A DNA stretch of 40,589 nucleotides from positions 1 through 40,589 of the forward strand of contig JAIRKE010000011.1 of the NCBI GenBank assembly GCA_031260295.1, in the 5' to 3' direction. The number at the start of each line of letters is the position of its first letter. Positions within the stretch are counted from its first letter, which is position 1. The translations under genes and the position numbers were made by a program. The notes under the pieces are model-generated. The model did no database searches and was not told where the DNA came from. It saw nothing but the letters and a program-made list of their open reading frames with translations. Below are positions 1 through 7,900 of this stretch, piece after piece. Source of the DNA: Azonexus sp. GTDB lineage: Bacteria > Pseudomonadota > Gammaproteobacteria > Burkholderiales > Rhodocyclaceae.

Positions 1-24
1 CAACATCTGATTTGACTTTGAGCC

Positions 25-42
25 GGCGGGGCAAGCCCCGCC
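25..42 (-). terminator. GC-rich hairpin after prfB
   Basis: A perfect inverted repeat (GGCGGGG, loop CAAG, CCCCGCC) lies about 20 nt past the prfB stop on the minus strand. There is no clear T-tract after it, so it may be a weak terminator or RNA-stabilising hairpin. The motif with its flanking CCTAC also looks like a dispersed intergenic palindrome; counting it genome-wide would tell. Confidence 0.4.
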
Positions 43-60
43 CTACTTGGCTGTAGCCTG

Positions 61-1165
61 CTAAACCCCTTGTTTCAGGCTGGCCTCGATGAAATCGTCG
101 AGGTCGCCGTCGAGCACCGCTTGGGTGTTGCCGACTTCGTGATTGGTGCGCAGGTCCTTGATCCGGCTCTGGTCGAGCACGTAGGAGCGGATCTGGTGGC
201 CCCAGCCGATGTCGGATTTGGCGTCCTCCAGCTTTTGCTGCTCGGCCTGCTGTTTGCGCAACTCGTGTTCGTACAGCCGGGCGCGCAGCATTTGCCAGGC
301 TTCGTCGCGGTTGCGGTGCTGTGAGCGGTCGTTCTGGCACTGGACGACGATGCCGGTGGGGAGGTGCGTCAGGCGCACCGCCGAATCGGTCTTGTTGATG
401 TGCTGGCCGCCGGCGCCGGAGGCGCGGTAGGTATCGGTGCGCACGTCGGCGGGGTTGATGGCGATTTCGATGGAGTCGTCGACTTCCGGGAAGACGAACA
501 CCGAGGTGAAGCTGGTGTGCCGGCGGGCATTGGAGTCGAACGGCGATTTGCGCACTAGGCGGTGGATGCCGGTTTCGGTGCGCAGCGTGCCGTAGGCGTA
601 GTCGCCGCTGAATTTGATCGTGGCGCTCTTGATGCCGGCGACGTCGCCCTCCGATTCTTCCATGACCTCGACGGTGAAGCCCCTTTTCTCGCCGAATTTC
701 AGGTACATGCGCAGCAGCATGGCGGCCCAGTCCTGCGCCTCGGTGCCGCCCGCGCCAGCCTGGATTTCGAGAAAGCAGGGCATGGGGTCGGAGGGGTTGT
801 TGAACATGCGGCGGACTTCGAGGGCGGCCAGCTTTTTTTCCAGTTCGCCGTTATCGGCTTCGACGGCGAGCAGGGTGTCGTCGTCGCCATCATCGCGGCC
901 CATGGCGAACAGCTCGCGGCCATCCTTGACGCCGTTGTCCACGGCTTCGAGGACGAGCACCACGTCTTCCAACGATTTCTTTTCGCGGCCCAGTTCCTGG
1001 GCGCGTTTCGGATCGTCCCAGATCTTGGGATCTTCCATCTCCTGGTTGAGGAGGGTCAGGCGTTCGCGCTTGTGGTCGTAGTCAAAGATACCTCCGCAGC
1101 TCGGCGGCGCGCTGCGCCAGATCGTCGAGCTGGTTGGCGATGCTGTTCAGGTGTTCGGCTTCCAT
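61..1165 (-). CDS. prfB: Peptide chain release factor 2, programmed +1 frameshift
   Basis: RF2 reads UAA and UGA stop codons and triggers peptide release on the ribosome. The gene is in two frames. An ATG at 1165 opens 27 codons ending CGG AGG TAT CTT, then an in-frame TGA (1084-1082) followed by C. Skipping one T continues into the main frame, giving 367 residues (E. coli RF2 has 365). The Shine-Dalgarno-like AGG just before CTT TGA C is the classic autoregulatory frameshift signal: low RF2 slows termination at UGA and favours shifting. In full-length numbering the SPF anticodon-mimic motif is at about 207-209 and the catalytic GGQ at about 252-254. An AGGA ribosome site precedes the ATG. 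It lies downstream of recJ on the same strand with its own promoter-like -10 box. A caller ignoring frameshifting would start at the internal ATG (1038) and lose 42 residues. Confidence 0.97.
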
Positions 1166-1198
1166 GGGGATTCCTGCAGATCGTTGCGAAAACCAAAT

Positions 1199-1204
1199 AT
1201 TATA
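1199..1204 (-). promoter_or_regulatory. -10 box (TATAAT) upstream of prfB
   Basis: A consensus TATAAT on the minus strand lies in the 66-nt recJ-prfB gap, implying a leader of roughly 27 nt. The expected -35 position (about 1222-1227) is GC-rich and does not match TTGACA. This may be a secondary prfB promoter within the recJ-prfB transcription unit. Confidence 0.45.
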
Positions 1205-1231
1205 CTGCGCCGCGAGCCTGCCGGCCGGCGG

Positions 1232-2920
1232 CTATTCCAGGTGCTCGACGAACAATTGCGGCGTCTCGACGCCCATGTATTCGTTGATCGCCAGGCGGAA
1301 GGCGAGGCGGGTGGTAGCGCCCGGCTGTTGGCTGAAGTTGAACTGGATTGCTTCGATCCGGGCGCCGTCCTTGCGCAGCCGCAGTTTCAGGTGCTTTTCC
1401 TTGAGCACGCGTTGCTGCTCGACCGCGAACTCGTCCATGAACAGCGGTGCCGGGAAACCCTGGCCCCAGATTTCGTTTTCCAGCAGGCGGGCCATTTCCA
1501 GCGAGTAATAGCCGCCTTCCAGGGCACCGTCGGTTTCCAGCGTGCGGGTCAGGTCAGCCGGATCGAGCAGTTCGCCGGCAACCTCGGCGAAAAGGTCGCG
1601 GAAGCGCGCGAAGTCCTCGGCTTGCAGCGTCGCCCCGGCGGCCATGGCGTGGCCGCCGAAACGCAGCAGCAGGCCGGGCGCCCGCTTGGCCACCAGATCG
1701 AGCGCATCGCGCAGGTGCAGGCCGGGAATCGAGCGGCCGGAACCTTTAAGAGTGCCGTTCTCGCCACGAGCGAAGGCGAACACCGGGCGGTGCAGCTTGT
1801 CCTTAATGCGCGCGGCGAGGATGCCGACCACGCCTTCGTGCCAGCCGTCGTCGAACAGCGCGATACCGGGAGCGCTGTCGGCGGTCTCCAGCGTTTCGAG
1901 CAGCAGTAGCGCTTGATCCTGCATGCCAGCCTCGATCTCACGGCGTTCGCGGTTGAGCGCGTCGAGTTGCTGGGCAATTTGCAGTGCGCGGGCCGGGTCG
2001 TCGGTGAGCAGGCATTCGACGCCCAGGCGCATGTCAGCCAGGCGGCCGGCGGCATTTAGGCGTGGCCCGAGGATGAAGCCGAGATCCATCGCCGTGGCCT
2101 TTTTCGGGTCGCGGCCGGCGGCCTTGAAGAGCGCCGCCAGGCCGGGCTGCAACTGGCCGGCGCGCATACGCTTCAAGCCCTGGCTGACCAAGATGCGGTT
2201 GTTGCGGTCGAGCCTGACGACATCGGCGACGGTACCCAGTGCGACGAGATCGAGCAGGTTGGCGAAATTCGGTTCCGGGCGGTCGGCGAAGAAACCGCGC
2301 TCACGCAACTCGGCGCGTAACGCCAGCATCACGTAGAACATGACGCCAACGCCGGCCATGCACTTGGACGGGAAGGCGCAGCCTGGCTGGTTCGGATTGA
2401 CAATGCAGTCGGCTGCCGGCAAGGTCTGGGCCGGCAGGTGATGATCGGTAATCAGCGTGGCGATGCCGTGCTCGCGGGCGCGCTCGACGCCCTCAATGCT
2501 GGCGATACCGTTGTCGACGGTGATGATCAGATCGGGCGACTGCTCGGCGGCGAGGTCGACAATTTCTGGCGACAGGCCGTAGCCGAGCTTGAAGCGGTCG
2601 GGCAGCAGGAAATCGACGTCAGCGCCGAGCGACTTCAGGGCGCGCATGCCGACCGCCGTGGCGGTCGCGCCGTCGCAATCGTAATCGCCGACGATCAACA
2701 GGCGGGCCTCGGCCTCGATGGCGTCGGCCAGCAGGCGGGCGGCGGCGTCGGCGTGAGTCAGCGTTGCCGGCGGCAGCAGCGACTTCAGTTCGTAATCGAG
2801 TTCGGCCTTGTCGGTGACGCCACGGGCGGCGTAAAGACGGGCGAGCAGCGGATGCAAGCCCTGTTGCTCAAGCTGCCAGGCGGTGCGCGGCGGGACGGAA
2901 CGATTAACGATGCGGGTCAC
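1232..2920 (-). CDS. recJ: Single-stranded-DNA-specific exonuclease RecJ
   Basis: RecJ is a 5'-3' single-strand exonuclease used in RecF-pathway recombination, mismatch repair and base excision repair. The 562-residue product has the usual family length. The DHH-family motif I is seen as VGDYDCDGATA (about 77-87, metal-binding Asp residues) and motif III as TDHH (about 158-161). The DHHA1 region follows with GGHAMAAG, and the C-terminal OB-fold region ends the protein. The ATG overlaps the last codon of the upstream rpfE-like gene by 4 nt (ATGA-type), so the two are probably translationally coupled. prfB follows 66 nt downstream. The same gene neighbourhood (rpfE, recJ, prfB) is known from Xanthomonas and many beta-proteobacteria. 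Nothing looks broken. Confidence 0.96.
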   Translation of the reverse strand: MTRIVNRSVPPRTAWQLEQQGLHPLLARLYAARGVTDKAELDYELKSLLPPATLTHADAAARLLADAIEAEARLLIVGDYDCDGATATAVGMRALKSLGADVDFLLPDRFKLGYGLSPEIVDLAAEQSPDLIITVDNGIASIEGVERAREHGIATLITDHHLPAQTLPAADCIVNPNQPGCAFPSKCMAGVGVMFYVMLALRAELRERGFFADRPEPNFANLLDLVALGTVADVVRLDRNNRILVSQGLKRMRAGQLQPGLAALFKAAGRDPKKATAMDLGFILGPRLNAAGRLADMRLGVECLLTDDPARALQIAQQLDALNRERREIEAGMQDQALLLLETLETADSAPGIALFDDGWHEGVVGILAARIKDKLHRPVFAFARGENGTLKGSGRSIPGLHLRDALDLVAKRAPGLLLRFGGHAMAAGATLQAEDFARFRDLFAEVAGELLDPADLTRTLETDGALEGGYYSLEMARLLENEIWGQGFPAPLFMDEFAVEQQRVLKEKHLKLRLRKDGARIEAIQFNFSQQPGATTRLAFRLAINEYMGVETPQLFVEHLE

Positions 2921-3984
2921 GGATGGCTTTCGGAAAATTGGCTAGCCAGCGCCGCCAGGGTTTGACCGGGTTCGGGATTGCGCTGCCAGAACTTCCAGCG
3001 AGCATGTCTGCTCAACGACCATTGCAGGTCGCCATAGAGGGTCGGAGCGACGATTTCCAGCGTGCTCACTGTGCGCCCAAGCTGCCGGCGCAGCGGCGCG
3101 AACCACTTGGCCTCCAGATCTTGCCAGGCATGCCGCCAAGCCTCGCCATCCTCGTAGATGACCGGGGGCAGCAGGCTGTCGAGCACGACCAGCAAGACGC
3201 TGCCGGGTGAGGCGAGTCTGGCCAGCCCGGCGAATCCTTCCGGCAAGGGATGCACTGGCGTGCCGCCGGCGCGGGCCAAGCCAACGGCCAGCGGATGGTC
3301 GCTCCAGAGGGCAGTGAAAATACCGGGCTGCGGCCGCGTCAGGCGTCCGCCTCCCCATAGCCACAGGCTGTTGACCGGCGGCAGGCCGGCCTTTTCGCGG
3401 CGGGCGTTGAGCGGGTGGCCGTGGAGGAACATCTGCACTTCGTTGAGCCAGCGGGTCAGGGTCGCGTCGTGGTCGACGGGTTTGTTGTCGACGCGACGCC
3501 CGGCCACGGCCGAGAGCGGCGCCGCGACGTGGCGGCTGGCGCCGGCGAAAGCGCTGCCGGCGGGATTCAGTCGCAGATACCAGCGGCGAGCGGTGGCGCC
3601 GCGCACCTGGCCGATGTCGGCGAACTCGGCGTTGAGCGCGGCGGCGAAGGCGCGCGCCTCGTCCTCGGTCAGATCAAAAGCGCCGCTATCGGCGAGAACG
3701 ACGCGCTCATGGTGAAAGCGCAGATGTACCGGATCGGCGCACAGCCAGTGACCCTCGACGGCGGCTTCGCCGCCATCCTCGCCGAACAGGCGCAGGGCGC
3801 CGAATGCCGGGGCGGTGAGACCGAAGCAGCGGGCGAGGGCGGTTTCAAAGGCAATGGCGGGCTGCCGCCGGCAGGCGGCGCGCGCGGCCAGCCACTCGAA
3901 GCCGGGCAAGGGCAGATTCCCGAGGGTCCGCTGGTCGCCGGGTTCGGGCCAGAGCAGTTCGGGAACGAGCAGGGTCAGGCGCAC
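2917..3984 (-). CDS. RpfE-family conserved protein (phosphoglycerate-mutase-like fold)
   Basis: The product resembles the proteins annotated as RpfE-type regulatory or cofactor-independent phosphoglycerate-mutase-like proteins found next to recJ. The biochemical role of this family is not established; rpfE in Xanthomonas lies in the virulence-regulation cluster. The conserved N-terminal opening is VRLTLLVPELLWPEP, and the centre contains SLWLWGGG (a family hallmark). I place the start at a GTG (3984), giving 355 residues, because the opening motif starts there. The reading frame is open further, to a GTG at 4080, but that segment overlaps a good extended -10 box (4071-4079). The strongest signal therefore argues for the shorter form, though no strong ribosome site supports it. 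The 3' end overlaps recJ by 4 nt. Confidence 0.8.
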   Translation of the reverse strand: MRLTLLVPELLWPEPGDQRTLGNLPLPGFEWLAARAACRRQPAIAFETALARCFGLTAPAFGALRLFGEDGGEAAVEGHWLCADPVHLRFHHERVVLADSGAFDLTEDEARAFAAALNAEFADIGQVRGATARRWYLRLNPAGSAFAGASRHVAAPLSAVAGRRVDNKPVDHDATLTRWLNEVQMFLHGHPLNARREKAGLPPVNSLWLWGGGRLTRPQPGIFTALWSDHPLAVGLARAGGTPVHPLPEGFAGLARLASPGSVLLVVLDSLLPPVIYEDGEAWRHAWQDLEAKWFAPLRRQLGRTVSTLEIVAPTLYGDLQWSLSRHARWKFWQRNPEPGQTLAALASQFSESHP

Positions 3985-4070
3985 GGTGAATCCAGGTCGA
4001 TGGGAGAACGGAAGGGCAGCCGGCTGCTGCCGGGGCTGGGCATTGCTGCTGGCGTCGGCGACGGATGGCG

Positions 4071-4079
4071 ATTCTACCA
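4071..4079 (-). promoter_or_regulatory. Extended -10 promoter element for rpfE-recJ
   Basis: The minus strand reads TGGTAGAAT, an extended -10 (TGn + TAGAAT). The -35 region about 17 nt upstream (CGGACT) is poor, which is common with extended -10 promoters. It would give a leader of about 80 nt before the GTG at 3984, and is the main argument against the longer start at 4080. Confidence 0.5.
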
Positions 4080-4208
4080 CCAGCCGCCGAGCTAGTCCGG
4101 CGGGCTGGCGGGCGAATTATTCACGCCTTTTTTACGCCACTCTTGCCAGAAGGCGCTGTGCCGCTTTTCCGGGAAAACGACATGTTCTGCGGCTGCTTCG
4201 CCGGTGGG

Positions 4209-4238
4209 CGCTCCTGGATGGCGAGCAATCCAGGAGCG
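4209..4238. terminator. 11-bp perfect hairpin downstream of the hlyC-like gene
   Basis: CGCTCCTGGAT and ATCCAGGAGCG pair perfectly around an 8-nt loop. It lies between the hlyC-like stop (4296) and the rpfE promoter and could insulate the two transcription units. There is no U-tract in either direction, so it is not a canonical intrinsic terminator. Apart from this hairpin I see nothing in 4081-4295. Confidence 0.4.
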
Positions 4239-4295
4239 GAATCGAGTACGTCGCCCGATAGCCTCCTCACCGCCGGCTTCATACTAAAACAGACG

Positions 4296-4781
4296 TCAAT
4301 GGGTGGTCGGTGCCGCCGTCGGCGGCCATTCCCGCACCGTTACGGCACCGGCCTGGGCCGGGTTGGGCAGCAGCGCGGCAACCTTCCTGCCAGAGAACAG
4401 GGTCTCGCGCAGCTCCTGCAAGGTTTCCTCCAACTGGCCGAAAGGCGCGACCGCATCGATGACCCACGCATGCTCGCCGCACTTCCATTCGTGCGGCGCG
4501 ATCTTCGGTTGCTGAGATCGCAGCCGCGCGTCAACCTGATCATTGACGAAGGCCCAGGTCACGAACGCATACGGCAGTCCGCTCTTGGTGTAGAGCCGGC
4601 ATTGGTCGAGCACGATGGGCGGCAATACCGCCCAGTCGGTGTCGCCGAGGAACATGAATTTCTTTACCGGATCCCGCGCATACAACCACAGGGCGGGCCC
4701 CAGGATCGGCAGTTTCGCCAAGGCATCGCGGGCCTGCTCCAAAGCCGCCATCGCGGCCTCTGATTGCTGTTGGTTTGACAT
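4296..4781 (-). CDS. HlyC/RtxC-like toxin-activating lysine acyltransferase, His replaced
   Basis: HlyC-family enzymes transfer a fatty acyl group from acyl-ACP to internal lysines of RTX toxins in the cytoplasm before secretion. This 161-residue product aligns without gaps to the HlyC N-terminal half: ILGPALWLYARDP matches the LGHVSWLWASSP segment, and VIDAVAPFG matches FIDWIAPFG. The Asp equivalent to HlyC Asp92 is present (D109). The position of catalytic His23 is Lys40 (DPVKK in place of SPLHR). The start at 4781 has an AGGAG site 7 nt upstream. It lies after the RTX gene, behind a terminator, whereas hlyC normally precedes hlyA. Family membership is fairly sure. Activity is doubtful, or the mechanism differs. 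No convincing promoter of its own was found in the 200-nt gap. Confidence 0.85.
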   Translation of the reverse strand: MSNQQQSEAAMAALEQARDALAKLPILGPALWLYARDPVKKFMFLGDTDWAVLPPIVLDQCRLYTKSGLPYAFVTWAFVNDQVDARLRSQQPKIAPHEWKCGEHAWVIDAVAPFGQLEETLQELRETLFSGRKVAALLPNPAQAGAVTVREWPPTAAPTTH

Positions 4782-4914
4782 GATGCTCTCCTTTTGTCAG
4801 TCGATACGGTGAGTGCAGCCCCTCGTCATGCCTAATATGAACGAGAGAGCTGTGTAGATGGTAATTATGAAAATAGCTTCCAAAAACATCCGGCCTGAAC
4901 AACTGCCGGAAAAG

Positions 4915-4952
4915 TGGCAAAAAGTAAGACCCCGGCCTCTTCAGGCCGGGGT
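4915..4952 (-). terminator. Intrinsic terminator after the RTX gene
   Basis: ACCCCGGCCT and AGGCCGGGGT form a perfect 10-bp stem with loop CTTC (4929-4952). On the minus strand it is followed after 5 nt by five T residues (4923-4919). It lies 31 nt past the RTX stop and before the hlyC-like gene, so expression of the latter needs read-through or a separate promoter. Confidence 0.7.
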
Positions 4953-4983
4953 TCGTGGGGAAACAAATATTCCCGTCAGTTTC

Positions 4984-7900
4984 CTACATCCCGTGCATCT
5001 CAAACAGGTCGACGCCGATGAGTGTTACGTCGGCAAACTCGTAGCTCGCCATCTGGCAGGAAGCATCGGAGAAGTGATTCTGAATCGTCAGCGTGTCCGA
5101 CTCCCCGTAGAGAATCTTCAGATCACTGCCGCTTCTCAGCAGCGTGACCTCATCCAAATTCACATCCAGGAAACGAAGCCCATTCGATCCCTGGCTGTCA
5201 TGGATGGTGTCTTGGCCATCGCCCTTCGAGAAGACGTAGATGTCGTTCCCGGCCTTCCCCAGCAGCAGGCCATTGCCCTTGCCGCTGATGAGAATGTCGT
5301 CGCCGCTGGTGCCGATCAGCAACATGGCCGAGGACGAATCGAATACCCCCGTATCCACCAAGGTATCCGAGCCGACGACGACACGGTCGCTCACCGTTGC
5401 CGTTACCTTGACCGTCGCCTCCCCGCTGAACGCAGGCGGAATCCACATCGCTAGACCGGTAATGCTCACCGTGCCCGTAACGGGATCGACCGTGCAAGCA
5501 TAGCTGCCGTCATCCTGCATGGGCAGTGTCCAGGTTCCGTTGCCATGGTTCGTACCCGCCGACAGCAGAACGCCATCCGGAATGGAAACCGTGATGCCGG
5601 TCACCTGCTCCGAATAATCGATGTCCGTCGGTGTCACGGTGATGGCGTTGATCGGACGGACAAGCATGCTCTCATAGCTGATCGACTTGACGACGTAATC
5701 ATCGTAATCCTTGATGTTGCCATTGGCGTGCCAGGTCATGCCGGGGGCGGTGAACTCGATGCGCGAGATCAGCCTTCCCTCGTCTGTTGCGATCGTCACA
5801 GGCGTATCGCCGTTGTTGCCCAGGACGGTTTCCGCAAAAATGATGTTGTTATCCTTGTCGTAGGCTCTGACCAGAGCGCGCTCCTGGGTGCTGAGCTCGC
5901 GCAGGGCGACGCTTGCATTGGTCACGGGGGTGTCGAATGTCACGACCAGCTTTTCGGAGGTATCGGTGGTCGGGTTGTAGGCGATTTCCCCTGCGGCATC
6001 GCCGGGGTTCTCACGGGGATCTTCGTACCGGCCCACACCGATCCCTCCGCCGAACGTTGCCAGCACGCCGGGGTCGCCATTCGATTTGAAGGCGCTCACC
6101 GTGAAACCCTGATCCGTTCGGGTGTGGTTGCTGGTATCGATGGTGAGCCATCCCGATTCCTTTGGCGCGCCGAGTTCGACCGTGATCAACGGCGCATCGG
6201 CCAGCGGCGTGATCGTGATGTCCAGCGTGCTGCTCAAGCCGCTGCTGGTGGTGTAGGTCACCTGCGGCACCAGACCGGAGTAATCCTGGGCTGGCGTGAA
6301 GGTGTAGTCACCATTGCTGTCGATGGTCAGCGTGCCTTCCTTGAAGGTCGCGCTCTGGCCGGCCGTGTAGATGGTGGCGTCGCCATTGACCTGGAAGCTC
6401 GTTACCGTGCCGGGATGGGTGTCGTTGGCGAGTACATTGCCGGTGACGATGCTTGCATCCTCTTGAACTTCGGCGGTATCCGGCGCGGCGATGGAGGTCT
6501 GCGAATCGCCGTCGGCGGTGATGTCCAGCGCGAAGCTTTGGCTGGCCGAAGCGCCTGCTTGGTCGGTGGCGGTGACGCGCAGTTGCAGATTGCCGACATC
6601 GCCATCCGCCGGGGTGCCGGTGAAGGTCTGCGTGGCGGCATCGAAAGTGAGCCATTCCGGTAGCGGATCGCCATTTTCCAACGTGGCCGAGTAGATCAGT
6701 ACATCGCCGATATCGATGTCGGTGAAGCTGCTGACCGGTAGGGTGAAGGCAAAGAGGGCATCTTGCTCGGCCTGTTGGTCGAGCAACAGCATGCCGACTT
6801 CCGGGGCGTCGTTGGCGCCGTGGATGGTCACGGACAGTTCGCCGCTGCTTTGCGCCGTGCCGTCGCTGGCGAGGTAGGCGAAGTGCTCGGTCACGGTTTC
6901 ACCGGCGCCTAGTCCTTGCACCTTGGCCGAGGCGTTATCGAGCGCGTAGCTGTAGCTGCCATCCAATTGCAGGGTCAGGATGCCGTATTCGCCATGCCGG
7001 ATGCCGGCATCGGTGATTTCCAGCACGTCGCCGTCCGGGTCGTGGTCATTGGCCAGCACGTTGCCGGTGGCAACGGTCTGGCTGTCCTCGAAGACCTCCG
7101 CCGTGTCCGGGGCGGTGATGGGCGCCTGGTTGTCGCCGGGGTTGCCAGCGGAGGCGATGTCCAGCGTGAAGCTTTGACTGGCCGATTCGCCGGCCAGGTC
7201 GGTGGCGGTGACGCGCACTTGCAGGTTGCCGACATCGCCACTCGCCGGGACGCCGGTGAAGGTGCGCGTCGCGGCATCGAAGCTGAGCCAGGCCGGTAGC
7301 GGATCGCCGTTGTCCAGCGTGGCGGTGTAGCTCAGTACGTCACCGACGTCGATGTCGACAAAGGCGTCCGCCGGCAAGGTATAGACGAATGCCTCGTCTT
7401 CGGAAGCCGTTTGCGCCGCCAGGACCATGCCAATGCTTGGCGCATCATTGACGTTCGCCACTTCCAGCGCAAATAGCTGGCTGGCCGAGGCGCCGGCCGG
7501 GTCGGTTGCGGTGACGCGCACTTGCAGATTGCCCACGTCGCCATTGGCCGGCGTGCCGGCGAAGGTCTGCGTGGCGGCATCGAAGCTGAGCCAAGCCGGT
7601 AGCGGAGCGCCGTTGTCCAGTTTGGCGGTGTAGGTCAGCGCATCGCCATCCGGGTCGGTGAAGCTGCCGGCCGACAGGGCGTAATGGAAGAGGCTGTCTT
7701 GATCCACGCTTTGGGCCATGAGCGGGGTGGCCGCCTGGGGAGGCTGGTTGGCGGGTGGCTCCTCCGAGGGCACATCGTCGGCATACTCGTAGTTCGCCAT
7801 CTGGTAGGCAGTGCCGTAAAAATGATTCTGAATCGTCACGCTGTCCGATTCCCCGTAGAGAATTTTCAGATCATTGCCAACCCTCAGTTGCGTGACTTCA

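Noticed and set aside
4540..4920. A 126-codon frame overlapping the hlyC-like gene in another minus-strand frame
   Set aside because: No family similarity and no ribosome site; the HlyC-like frame explains the region.
4801..4928. Possible promoter for the hlyC-like gene (TTACCA ... CATATT)
   Set aside because: Both boxes match only 4/6 and the spacing is 19 nt; too weak to annotate.
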